Shown here piece by piece: positions 36,066 to 44,960 of a DNA stretch of 64,000 bases. A model generated the notes under the pieces. The model was not told the origin of the DNA and ran no database searches. It saw only the letters and a program-made list of their open reading frames with translations. Source of the stretch: Vibrio harveyi NBRC 15634 = ATCC 14126 = KCTC 12724 (lineage in GTDB: Bacteria; Pseudomonadota; Gammaproteobacteria; Enterobacterales; Vibrionaceae); assembly GCF_001591145.1 (NCBI RefSeq), contig NZ_BCUF01000007.1, positions 1 through 64,000 on the forward strand. The letters run 5' to 3'. Made by a program: the position numbers and the translations under genes. Each line of letters starts with the position of its first letter. Within the stretch, counting starts at the first letter, position 1.

Positions 36066-36539
36066 TTAGATAAGAGTAAAGAGGTCAGTCGCACTTTCAG
36101 TTGGCACCCCTTGGATCGTGCATTTCACCCCTAGTGCTTTTAATTTTTCAAACTCCGCAACGTCTTCAGTTCCGACTGAGACCGTTTTGGCAATTTGCTT
36201 TTTCCCCTCAACGTAGTGCATGTTTCCGACGTTGATATTGCTAATTGGCACACCACCTTCCACCAATTGGCGGAAATCTTTTGGTGTGCGACAAACCATT
36301 AGAATTCGTTGGCGTTCAGCCGCTTTATGGATGGTGTCGATGGTCTTTTTCACCGTCCAAAATCGGATTGCGATGCCATCTGCTAGCACCATCTCCATTA
36401 AGTTCTGTTGAATGGTGTCTTCTGCTACCTCATCGTTCACAACGACAATAATGTTGGCATCCGCAAAACCTACCCATTGCACACCCACTTGGCCATGGAC
36501 GAGGCGCTCATCAATACGACTTAACACGATATTTGGCAT
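36066..36539 (-). CDS. agaV: PTS EIIB, mannose/GalNAc family
   Basis: Cytoplasmic domain protein that phosphorylates the incoming sugar. The phospho-His is H15 in SRIDERLVHGQVGVQW, the family signature. The 157 residues form one domain. It is followed after 16 bases by EIIC and preceded by agaS. Specificity for GalNAc rather than galactosamine cannot be told. Confidence 0.92.
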   Translation of the reverse strand: MPNIVLSRIDERLVHGQVGVQWVGFADANIIVVVNDEVAEDTIQQNLMEMVLADGIAIRFWTVKKTIDTIHKAAERQRILMVCRTPKDFRQLVEGGVPISNINVGNMHYVEGKKQIAKTVSVGTEDVAEFEKLKALGVKCTIQGVPTESATDLFTLI

Positions 36540-36561
36540 GGTCTATTCCTTTTCGAATCCG

Positions 36562-37719
36562 TTACTTGTTGAATGGGTAGATGGTGACACCTTGCACCAC
36601 ACGATTGACTTCACCGGTTGGGCACGGATTGTCCGGTCCAAATCCCAGTTGAAGTGATTTTTCAAATGCCAACATTTGGCAGAAGAGAATGAATGGGAAG
36701 CACAGCCACTGATCGCCCAAGTCCAATCTCCCAAATTCAAAAACATCATCTTCGTTGAGAGACAGTTCTGTGAGAGCAATATGAGCTAATGCTTGTTTGT
36801 CGCGACGGATCTCATTGAATAAATCCAGATCGTACCCACGGGTATAAGCGTCACTTGATAGCAACTGGATCACGACCGCTTTATCGTTAATGGTGAATTT
36901 AGGACCATGGCGGAAGCCAAGAGATGAGTCGAAAGCCGTCATCACTTTACCTGCACTAAGCTCAAGCGATTTGAGTGATGCTTCACGGGCAAGCCCTGCA
37001 AAACCACCGCTACCAATTACGATTAAACGCTCATAAGGCTGGCTGGCGAGCGCCTTAATAGCAGACTCCCATTGCTCTAACTTGGCTTCGCAAAGTGCTG
37101 CTACCACTTCAATTTGTTCATGCCATTGTTTTGGAGATTGACCACCAAATAACGTCAGCGTAGACATCAACATACAACTGAAGCTTGATGTCATCGCAAA
37201 GCTCTTATCATTTGAGCCTTCAGGCATGATCACGCAGCAAGCATTTTGTGCAGTTCGAGCGTAATGAGAGAGTTCCCCGTCACGGTTACACGTCAAGAAC
37301 AAGTGATGACAATGAGGAACAAGCTGATCGACAAGAGCAACAGCAGCAACGCTTTCCGGGCTATTACCAGAGCGGGCGTAAGAAACGACCAAGGTCGGAC
37401 GACTCGGGTCCAGATACTGTTCCGGGTTTGACACTAAATCCGTGGTTGGGATGGACTCAACTTGAAATCTCAGCCCCTCTTGAATAAATGGTGCTGCCGC
37501 ATCGCCGACAAATGCAGATGTGCCCGCACCAGTCAAAATAATGCGTAGGTCTGGCTGCTCAAGCAGAGGCGTTAGAAAATCGCGGATTGCCTCATACTGC
37601 TCTTCTAAAATGGTAGAAAGTGCTCGCCATAACTGAGGTTGATGACTGATTTCTTGAGCCGTATGAACACCATTACGTTGTTCTAACCATGGCAACTCAT
37701 AGCCTAAAACTGAACTCAT
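36562..37719 (-). CDS. agaS: AgaS, galactosamine-6-phosphate deaminase/isomerase (SIS)
   Basis: Sugar isomerase with two SIS domains (about residues 40-190 and 210-365) that turns GalN-6-P into tagatose 6-phosphate and ammonia. Visible motifs are ILTGAGTSAFVGDA and VVSYARSGNSPESVAA in the first domain and VIGSGGFAGLAREASLKSLE in the second. It has no glutaminase domain, unlike GlmS. The ATG overlaps the kbaZ stop by four bases (ATGA). No agaI-type NagB paralogue is in the operon, so AgaS should carry out the deamination. Confidence 0.92.
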   Translation of the reverse strand: MSSVLGYELPWLEQRNGVHTAQEISHQPQLWRALSTILEEQYEAIRDFLTPLLEQPDLRIILTGAGTSAFVGDAAAPFIQEGLRFQVESIPTTDLVSNPEQYLDPSRPTLVVSYARSGNSPESVAAVALVDQLVPHCHHLFLTCNRDGELSHYARTAQNACCVIMPEGSNDKSFAMTSSFSCMLMSTLTLFGGQSPKQWHEQIEVVAALCEAKLEQWESAIKALASQPYERLIVIGSGGFAGLAREASLKSLELSAGKVMTAFDSSLGFRHGPKFTINDKAVVIQLLSSDAYTRGYDLDLFNEIRRDKQALAHIALTELSLNEDDVFEFGRLDLGDQWLCFPFILFCQMLAFEKSLQLGFGPDNPCPTGEVNRVVQGVTIYPFNK

Positions 37720-39026
37720 TTGGTCGTCTCCTTGCTAGCCACTGAATTGGCGTAACAGGCTTCGGAATAGACTTGTGTCACTTCCATTATCTTGTGCACG
37801 ACAATCTCAGCAGGTTGATTTTGAATTTGATGTTGAGAAATTGCCTTAGCTTGGTTGGGTAAATATTGGCTAAGGATTGTGATTGGCAGAGGGTGAGCAG
37901 CTAAGTGGTCAAACAGAGCTTGCTGCGCTGCTTTAACCTCTGGATGATTCCAGTAGTAACGGATGCGATCACTCAAGCTGTAGCTGCAATCGAGATATTG
38001 TTGATGCCCTTTGCTGGAGTAGTGAGAACGCCAATAATTAGGTTGCTCTCTCATCACTTGTTCTATGGTTTCGCGTAAGTGAGAAGCATGATGAGCGCCT
38101 AACCACTCTTTCTCCGCAGAGTCCAGACCATACAAGGCTTCACGCAAAGCAAATGTGAGAGCTGGACCGACTTTGAGAATCGCAAAATGATCGCGAATCA
38201 GTTGGTGATATGCCTCTGGGTTTTGGTAATCCGTAGAATGCGCTTCGAAGACCAGATTTGGTTGGCTGTCGATCATATTGCTTAACGATCGCGCTGCCGC
38301 ACTGTGGTAGTGATGTACTGAGTGGTGATCAAATTCCACTCCTGATTGCACCACTAAGCCAATCACACGAGGCCAAACATAGCTAAGCCCGATATCACTG
38401 AACGTTTGATGATGAGCATTTAGCGTTGCCAATGCTTCTTCCGCTTTCGTCACTTGAATACCTTCTTCTTCAAGCGACTCAAGAGCACCACCTGGCGTTG
38501 GAACTTCCGTGCCAACCACATACACTGGCGCTTCACCACCGACCGTTTTCCATGCTTGCTCTGCCACCAAACATAACTGGGCAGCACGCTGCGCCATTAG
38601 CTCTTCACTCAGCGGTACCTCGTCATCGGCACAAGGCATTGAACAATCGAGATGAATCTTCTTAAAGCCCGCGCAAACATAGTCTCGAATCATTTGCGCT
38701 GAATATTCCATTGCTTGGCTTGCTGGCAAGTGCTGCCAACAGTTAGGACCAAGATGATCGCCACCCAATACCACGTTCTCAGCGGGAAAATTAACCCGCT
38801 CAGCCAAATCAAATACGTGGCTCGCGAAATCTTGTGGCGTCATTCCGGTGTAGCCACCAAACTGATTAACTTGATTTGACGTTGCCTCAATCAAAACCAG
38901 TTGCTCATTTTGCGCAGCCTGCTTTATCGCAGCTTCAAGTACTAAGGGATGAGCAGAACACACAGCATAAATACCGGTAAGCTGACCTTGTTTGTGTTGC
39001 TCGATTAGAGAAAGTAACGCTTTCAT
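37716..39026 (-). CDS. kbaZ: Tagatose-bisphosphate aldolase, non-catalytic subunit
   Basis: GatZ/KbaZ family protein needed for full activity and stability of KbaY. The 436 residues show the family blocks GIYAVCSAHPLVLEAA, LGGDHLGPNCWQ and KIHLDCSMPCADDE. It is the first structural gene after agaR, with a nine-base gap, and is coupled to agaS. Catalytic zinc residues belong to KbaY at the far end of the operon. Confidence 0.92.
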   Translation of the reverse strand: MKALLSLIEQHKQGQLTGIYAVCSAHPLVLEAAIKQAAQNEQLVLIEATSNQVNQFGGYTGMTPQDFASHVFDLAERVNFPAENVVLGGDHLGPNCWQHLPASQAMEYSAQMIRDYVCAGFKKIHLDCSMPCADDEVPLSEELMAQRAAQLCLVAEQAWKTVGGEAPVYVVGTEVPTPGGALESLEEEGIQVTKAEEALATLNAHHQTFSDIGLSYVWPRVIGLVVQSGVEFDHHSVHHYHSAAARSLSNMIDSQPNLVFEAHSTDYQNPEAYHQLIRDHFAILKVGPALTFALREALYGLDSAEKEWLGAHHASHLRETIEQVMREQPNYWRSHYSSKGHQQYLDCSYSLSDRIRYYWNHPEVKAAQQALFDHLAAHPLPITILSQYLPNQAKAISQHQIQNQPAEIVVHKIMEVTQVYSEACYANSVASKETTK

Positions 39027-39034
39027 TTTGATTC

Positions 39035-39811
39035 CTAGTTAACGATTTGATCCGCAATGACGACATCTACGCCAAGTTCAATAAGGGATTGGTGCGTGTT
39101 ATGGGGAATGTTGCGATCAGTGACCAAGACGTCGATCTGGCTTGCAGCTCGGATCATGCAAAAGCTTTTGCGACCAAATTTGCTTGAATCGGTGACAGCA
39201 ATGACTTGGCGAGCAACCTCACACATGGCGCGATTCACCTGAGCTTCTTGATTGTCCGGCGTAGTCACGCCAGCAAGCAGGTCGAATCCATCCACGCCCA
39301 AAAACAGCTTGTCAAAAAGGTAAGATCGAATTTGTTGTTCACCATGGTTACCTATCAGTGAACAAGAAGCGCGACGCAGGCTACCTCCAACCACATGTAA
39401 CTCGACGTTTTCCATCTTGCTAAGTTGGTAGGCGGTATTGAGGGCATTGGTCATCACAACCAATTGTTGCTTATTGACCAAGTACTGCGGCATAAGACCT
39501 ATCGTGGTACCGGAATCCAAAATGATCGCTTCACCATCTTGAATAAGGCTCGCTGCAGCCTGTGCTATCGCTTGTTTCGCACTGCGATTAAGTTGATCTT
39601 TGCGGTAGAGCGGTTGGTCAAAGGCAAAGTTAGGGTTGAGTGTTGCGCCACCATAACAGCGAAAAACACAGCCTTCTTTTTCTAGAAGATTGAGGTCGTG
39701 GCGAATGGTGACAGCCGATACATTGTAATGCTCGACAAAGTCGTCCACTTTTCCTGAACCATGACGACAAATATGAGCCATGATTTGCTGTCTTCGTTCT
39801 GCACTGTTCAT
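39035..39811 (-). CDS. agaR: AgaR, DeoR-family repressor of the aga operon
   Basis: DeoR-type regulator with an N-terminal winged helix (GSGKVDDFVEHYNVSAVTIR, about residues 17-36) and a DeoR sensor domain (about 75-235) with ILDSGTTIG and VTDSSKFGRKS. It probably senses a phosphorylated sugar. It heads the operon, and its ribosome site overlaps a CTTTC/GAAAG operator half-site, so it should be autoregulated. A second close paralogue lies 450 bases upstream. Confidence 0.88.
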   Translation of the reverse strand: MNSAERRQQIMAHICRHGSGKVDDFVEHYNVSAVTIRHDLNLLEKEGCVFRCYGGATLNPNFAFDQPLYRKDQLNRSAKQAIAQAAASLIQDGEAIILDSGTTIGLMPQYLVNKQQLVVMTNALNTAYQLSKMENVELHVVGGSLRRASCSLIGNHGEQQIRSYLFDKLFLGVDGFDLLAGVTTPDNQEAQVNRAMCEVARQVIAVTDSSKFGRKSFCMIRAASQIDVLVTDRNIPHNTHQSLIELGVDVVIADQIVN

Positions 39812-40260
39812 TCACCAACTCTCCTTTCGTTCCATTTCGCTTTCCGTTAGAAATGTTTCGATTTTCTTTTCGTTGGTATTAAAACAGGGCGAAGTTAGGA
39901 AAAGTGAAAGCTAGATCACAGTCATTTTTCTTTCGTTTTCACCCCAAAAAACCTTTCACTTCATAAAAAACGAAAGGCTTTTCTCTTTCGTTATTAAATT
40001 GAAAGTAATCACAAAGGGGCGCATAAAAACTCACTTTCGATACAAGGAAAGTGAAAGGCAGGATGAAATAGAGTTAACAGCTGTCGTTTCGAACTACAGC
40101 CTGCGCGAGATCACAAAATGCAATATCAGTTATTTTTTTGAAGGTCGATGAAGTCGTTAGAAGACTTTTTTTTGATGCTGAAGTTGCACAAAGGTTTAAG
40201 TCGATCAGAAATAATCTTCACGATATTGATAGAAAAACCAATATCACTAATCACTAATCA
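39812..40260. promoter_or_regulatory. Operator-rich region before agaR
   Basis: No gene. Around ten copies of CTTTC/GAAAG, many as CTTTCGTT, CTTTCACTT or GTGAAAGG, occur between about 39824 and 40058, for example at 39929, 39953, 39971, 39984, 40033 and 40047. This resembles the AgaR/DeoR operators known in E. coli, with T-rich CTTTC motifs. It probably binds AgaR, the second regulator, or both. Confidence 0.7.
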
Positions 40261-41031
40261 CTAATCAACAATACGTACATCAACGCCCATTGAAGTGAGA
40301 TGTTCAAGGTAATCGGACGGGATGCCACTGTCAGTAATGAGCATATCAAGTTGCTCTGGTCGGGCAATAAGGCAAAAACTCTGACGAGAAAACTTTGATG
40401 AGTCAGTTACAGCAATAACGACTTGTGCCGCGTCAAGCATTCTTCGATTAATGTCAGCCTCACCCTGATGAGGAGTCGTGACGCCAGTAGATTTGTCAAA
40501 GCCATCCACACCTAAAAAGAGCTTGTTAAAGCGATAGCCTGCGAGGAAGTCCTCACCACTTAAACCGTGGACGGAATAAGAATTCTCACGCATGGTGCCT
40601 CCAGTGACCATAACAGAGACATTACTTTGATTGGCAAGGTGATAGGCGATGTTAATCCCATTAGTCATGACGACAAGATCATTCTTACCTTTCAAGTGAT
40701 AAGCAATTTGCTCTGTGGTTGAACCAGAGTCGAGAATGATTTTATCGCCGTCCGCAATCAACGAGGCAGCATACTCTCCGAGCTTCGCCTTGATATTACT
40801 GTTGAGCTGCTTTTTATCATTGAGAGGACGTTCAAACGCAAACTGATTATTCAACAGTGCTCCGCCATAACAACGTTTGACGCAGCCTTGTTTCTCTAGA
40901 TAGTTGAGGTCACTTCGAATGGTCACTTCTGACACATCATATTGCTTGGCAAAGTCACTCACTTCACCTCGCTGGGCGTTCTGGATGAACCGCAAAATCT
41001 CTTTGCGCCTTAATGATGCGTTTAATTTCAT
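40261..41031 (-). CDS. Second AgaR-like DeoR-family regulator
   Basis: Paralogue of the AgaR at 39035: same layout (winged helix about 20-40, sensor domain with IILDSGSTTEQIA and VTDSSKFSRQSF) and long shared stretches such as NKLFLGVDGFD. It is 256 residues. The ATG has no clear ribosome site. It lies on the same strand upstream of the operator-rich region but is too far away to share agaR's transcript with certainty. It may sense a different amino sugar or act jointly on the aga operon. Confidence 0.87.
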   Translation of the reverse strand: MKLNASLRRKEILRFIQNAQRGEVSDFAKQYDVSEVTIRSDLNYLEKQGCVKRCYGGALLNNQFAFERPLNDKKQLNSNIKAKLGEYAASLIADGDKIILDSGSTTEQIAYHLKGKNDLVVMTNGINIAYHLANQSNVSVMVTGGTMRENSYSVHGLSGEDFLAGYRFNKLFLGVDGFDKSTGVTTPHQGEADINRRMLDAAQVVIAVTDSSKFSRQSFCLIARPEQLDMLITDSGIPSDYLEHLTSMGVDVRIVD

Positions 41032-41266
41032 AAAAGTTGATCACCGGTAACAAGCTATAGATGTAATGATAGGTACTCGTATCTGTTTATAATGCAACCT
41101 TTCTTTAATGCTATCAAATTGAAATCGAGAGCGTATTCACGCCAAAAAAGACGATAGCATGGCTGTGAGTGTTATACGCTTCAAACTCACATCAACATTT
41201 CTTGAACACTCGCCTTGCACTGACTACAATGGCGCACTTTTTTTACGGACTTCAAGGTCACACAAA

Positions 41267-41512
41267 ATGACAGATACAGCTAAACCAGCTCTACCAGATC
41301 GCCTAGCGGGTAACCCACGTAGCCCATTCTTCATCAAAGAATGTTTCGATCACCAAATCGGTATCCGTTTTAACGGCAAAGAGCGTACTGACGTAGAAGA
41401 ATACTGCATCAGCGAAGGTTGGGTAAAAATTGCTTCTCCTAAAGCAAAAGACCGTTTCGGTAACCCAATGCTTATCAAACTTAAAGGCGAAGTTGAAGCG
41501 TACTACGTGTAA
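41267..41512 (+). CDS. DUF3297 family protein
   Basis: Small conserved protein of unknown function. The 81 residues show the family blocks ALPDRLAGNPRSPFF, IGIRFNGKERTDVEEYCISE and the IKLKGEVEAYY end. The ATG at 41267 was chosen because the family begins at MTDTAKPALPDRL and AAGGT lies eight bases upstream; a longer frame to 41159 is not supported. A terminator hairpin follows. Confidence 0.9.
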   Translation: MTDTAKPALPDRLAGNPRSPFFIKECFDHQIGIRFNGKERTDVEEYCISEGWVKIASPKAKDRFGNPMLIKLKGEVEAYYV

Positions 41513-41534
41513 GCCGAACACGCTGAATTTCTTT

Positions 41535-41563
41535 GAAAGCTCGAATCTGACTCGGGCTTTTTT
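41535..41563 (+). terminator. Terminator after the DUF3297 gene
   Basis: AAAGC.CGA pairs with TCG.GCTTT around a loop of about six bases, followed by a T run. Confidence 0.8.
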
Positions 41564-41737
41564 AATGCCTGCCATATCCCCTCCTCGTTTAATCTAATCC
41601 CTCTTCTTTTCAGTACAAGTTATTAAGAAATCGATGTAAATCGCTGTTTTTATCTTATTGTTGTCTAAAGTTTCTATAGAACTTACTGTAATAACCATTG
41701 CCAAAAGAAACGACACCTTTGAACACAAGGAGAGGAA

Positions 41738-42448
41738 ATGGAAAGCCCACTTGTCACACTTAAACATGCGAGTAAAAGCTTTGTCGATGGTAAAGAGACA
41801 CATCGCGTGTTGGAAGGCGTCGACTTTACGTTGAACACAGGAGCGAGTGTTGCGCTGACGGGCGCCAGTGGTAGCGGCAAAAGTACCCTACTCAATATCA
41901 TCGCTGGCTTTGAGCCGCTTTCCGAAGGTGAGTTGTGGTTAGATGGCGATAACACGACGGCTTGGAAAGACCCACAATGGAGCCGATTTCGACACCAAAA
42001 GCTCGGTGTTATCTTCCAGCAATTCAATCTGTTAACGCCGCTCAACGTGCAGCAAAACATCGCCTTCCCTCTGCATTTGAATCAACAGAAATGGAACGAC
42101 TGGTGCGATTACTTGGTCGAGACTCTGGGCATCAGCCAACTGCTCGATAGACATGTTTCTGCCCTTTCCGGTGGTCAACAACAACGAGTTGCGATTGCGC
42201 GCGCATTAGCCCACAAACCTAAACTGCTGCTTGCTGATGAACCCACAGGTAACCTCGACCAAAAAGCTGGTTTGGAAGTGATGAAACTACTGAGTGAAAT
42301 CACCACCCAAGGCAATACGGCAGTGCTGTTAGTCACCCACAGTCCTGACTGCGCTGAGTTTATGAAAACACGGCTGCGATTGGATAATAATCAGCTACAG
42401 AACAGTCATCAAGTAAACAAACATGAGCTTCACCATGAAGCAAGCTAA
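41738..42448 (+). CDS. LolD/MacB-type ABC transporter ATPase (AttE-like)
   Basis: ATPase of a mechanotransmission-type ABC complex. Walker A TGASGSGKST is at about residues 44-53, with the signature LSGGQQQRVAIARAL and Walker B LLLADEPTGNLD. The 236 residues are normal. The downstream FtsX-family permease overlaps by 26 bases and an AttH-like lipoprotein follows, matching the AttEFGH type of operon. AGGAG precedes the ATG. LolCDE and MacB operons have different third partners. Confidence 0.9.
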   Translation: MESPLVTLKHASKSFVDGKETHRVLEGVDFTLNTGASVALTGASGSGKSTLLNIIAGFEPLSEGELWLDGDNTTAWKDPQWSRFRHQKLGVIFQQFNLLTPLNVQQNIAFPLHLNQQKWNDWCDYLVETLGISQLLDRHVSALSGGQQQRVAIARALAHKPKLLLADEPTGNLDQKAGLEVMKLLSEITTQGNTAVLLVTHSPDCAEFMKTRLRLDNNQLQNSHQVNKHELHHEAS

Positions 42449-44960
42449 GCTCCAAAACACCAGATTCACGCATACTCGACTCGCCCTGAATCTGTTTGCG
42501 GCGCACTATCGGCAGGCACCACTGCAAGCCGCCGCGATTCTGATCGGTATCGTGTTGGCTGTGACCTTGTTTGTTGCGGTACAAGCCATCAACCTCAATG
42601 CCAAGCGCAGTTATGCAGAGTCTACCGAGCAGCTTAGCGCACAAGCTCAGAACTTAATTATTCCACCAGCAGGGCAAAACTATCTGCCTGAATCGCTCTA
42701 CTTCACCCTTAGACAAAACGGGCTCAGTGCAGCACTACCTGTAATCGAAGGGCGAGTGAGAGATGAACAAGGGCGTCGCTGGTCAGTACAAGGCAGCGAG
42801 TTGATTGCCGCTATCTCTTCACGTTCTCGGTATTCTGCAAACGGAAAGTCAGCAGAAAACCAACAGAACGTCTCTTTGTTCGACAGTGCTTTACCTTTGC
42901 CTGAGCTTTTAGCCGGCAAGCCAATCGTGATGATGAGTCAATCTCAACATCAAAACTTAGGAGAGGTAGAAACCCTAACTCTGGACGACATTCCAACCCA
43001 AGTGGTGGTGCTACCCGACGAATGGCAGTTAGGTAGCCGAATGTTGATGGACATTGGCTTTGCCCAGCAACTGCTCAATAAACAAGGACAGCTCAGTTAC
43101 ATTGCGGTTTTCCACTCGGGTTATAAAGGGAATAAAGACACGCAAGCAAATTGGCAGAAGCTGATTGGCGATCAAGGGCAATGGATTTCCAACAATCAAA
43201 GCACAGACCTTGGCTCGCTGACCGACAGCTTTCACCTCAATCTCACAGCAATGAGCTTACTTGCCTTTTTAGTCGGGTTGTTCATTGCTTACAACGGCGT
43301 AAAGTACAGCTTGCTGAAACGCAATCGACTGTTAGTGCAGATTCAACAGGCGGGCGTTGCGCCGAGCATTGTGTTCTCTGCGCTGTTAGTTGAACTCACA
43401 ATTCTGGTTACCATCGGTGCTTCGCTGGGTTTTGTATTGGGCATGCAACTTAGCCATTGGCTGCACCCGACCGTAGCACTGACTTTAGAGCAACTTTATG
43501 GAGCGACACTGCTGCCCAGTACTTGGCAGTGGCAATGGTGGGCGCAAGCGCTGTTACTCACATTAGCCGCAACCCTATTGGCATGTTGGCAGCACTTTAA
43601 ACAGCGCGTGCGCCAGCCGCTTTCCTCTCATGGCGGATTTTATCAAGCACCTGAAGCCTCTAACGAAAACCACTTGTTCGTGATAGGTGCTGCTTTGACG
43701 GCTCTCGCACTTGCAGGGTTATGGCTGAGTGAGCATCACCGATTTACCATGGCGTGGCTCGGCGTGCTTGTGGTGTCGATTCCTTTATATCTTCCTAAAA
43801 CACTCAGCGTACTAGCAAACTGGAGTGAAAAGCGCACCACTTCCGGTTTGCTGCAGTACCTGTTTGCTGAGCTGCGTGAGCTGATTTCTCCGCTTTCTCT
43901 CGCCATGATGGCGTTGCTACTCGCCGTTACTGCCAACATGGGGATGAACACCTTAGTGGGCAGCTTTGAATCCACCCTAAAACAGTGGTTAGAACAAAGG
44001 TTGCACGCCGATATTTACGTCAGCCCTGCCCAAGGGGAAATCGCAGATGTAGAGCGCGCATTAGGACAGTTCGACAAGGTTGAGACCGTCTACAAGCAAT
44101 ACTACGTCGACGATAACCTGCAAGGCTTACCGATTTTGCTTGGTACCAAAGACAAAGACACCTTAGAGCAAACCATGGTGTTCAAATCGCATTTGGAGAA
44201 CTTCTGGTCCCGCTTTTACCAAGGTGAGCTGATCGCCATCAGTGAACCAACCGCAGTCAAACTGGGTTTATCACTGGGTAGCGAGCTCACGCTTGATGCC
44301 GTTCCAAATAAGAACCTGCTTGTGGGTGCGGTATTCCATGATTACGGCTCACCCAACGGTGAAGTCTTGTTATCACCAAAGTTATGGCAAGAGAGCGGAT
44401 TTACCGACTTGCCAACAAGCCTTGGCATTAAAGTATCTGGTGACCCACAAATCGTATACGACCAACTGCGCGAGCAACTGAATCTGCATCAAAGTCAGCT
44501 CTACGATCAGGCGCAAATCAAATCCATCGCGTTGGATATTTTCTCGCAGACCTTCGCCATTACACGCGCACTCAACGGCGTGACTTTGATGGTCGCGGTG
44601 ATTGGTTTGTTCAGTGCTTGTTTCATGTTGCTCGACGCGCGCAAAGCCGCCATCGCAAGGCTATATGCACTTGGCGTCAGCCGTCGAAAATTAATGACCA
44701 TGGTGGTCGGACAGATCGTCGCTTTGGTCAGTTTTACTCTGGTTATCGCCCTACCCCTCGGAGCCATAGTGGGTTATGTGCTGACAGACATCGTCACCTT
44801 GCGCGCTTTTGGTTGGAGCTTAAATTATCTGTGGAATTGGAGTGATGCCCTCAGCATTGCGGCGATCACCATCTTGGTGGCAGTGATTGCGACCTTGATT
44901 CCGCTGTGGCGATTAGTCAGTAAGCCTGTCGTGTCCAGTTTGCAAAGCGAGGTGTTGTGA
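42423..44960 (+). CDS. Double FtsX-domain ABC permease (AttFG-like)
   Basis: Inner-membrane permease of 845 residues that seems to join two MacB/FtsX-type halves. Transmembrane groups lie near residues 35-55, 275-410, 425-455, 485-505 and 720-835, with large periplasmic domains between them (about 60-270 and 510-715). The first half ends in a LLKRNRLLVQIQQAGV coupling segment and the second in ARLYALGVSRRKLMTM. It overlaps the ATPase gene and its stop overlaps the next start (TGATG). The exact start is uncertain because no good ribosome site is seen. Confidence 0.87.
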   Translation: MSFTMKQAKLQNTRFTHTRLALNLFAAHYRQAPLQAAAILIGIVLAVTLFVAVQAINLNAKRSYAESTEQLSAQAQNLIIPPAGQNYLPESLYFTLRQNGLSAALPVIEGRVRDEQGRRWSVQGSELIAAISSRSRYSANGKSAENQQNVSLFDSALPLPELLAGKPIVMMSQSQHQNLGEVETLTLDDIPTQVVVLPDEWQLGSRMLMDIGFAQQLLNKQGQLSYIAVFHSGYKGNKDTQANWQKLIGDQGQWISNNQSTDLGSLTDSFHLNLTAMSLLAFLVGLFIAYNGVKYSLLKRNRLLVQIQQAGVAPSIVFSALLVELTILVTIGASLGFVLGMQLSHWLHPTVALTLEQLYGATLLPSTWQWQWWAQALLLTLAATLLACWQHFKQRVRQPLSSHGGFYQAPEASNENHLFVIGAALTALALAGLWLSEHHRFTMAWLGVLVVSIPLYLPKTLSVLANWSEKRTTSGLLQYLFAELRELISPLSLAMMALLLAVTANMGMNTLVGSFESTLKQWLEQRLHADIYVSPAQGEIADVERALGQFDKVETVYKQYYVDDNLQGLPILLGTKDKDTLEQTMVFKSHLENFWSRFYQGELIAISEPTAVKLGLSLGSELTLDAVPNKNLLVGAVFHDYGSPNGEVLLSPKLWQESGFTDLPTSLGIKVSGDPQIVYDQLREQLNLHQSQLYDQAQIKSIALDIFSQTFAITRALNGVTLMVAVIGLFSACFMLLDARKAAIARLYALGVSRRKLMTMVVGQIVALVSFTLVIALPLGAIVGYVLTDIVTLRAFGWSLNYLWNWSDALSIAAITILVAVIATLIPLWRLVSKPVVSSLQSEVL

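Noticed and set aside
39900..39925. CRP site in the aga regulatory region (GTGA...TCACA)
   Set aside because: The half-sites are eight bases apart instead of six, so the spacing is wrong for CRP.
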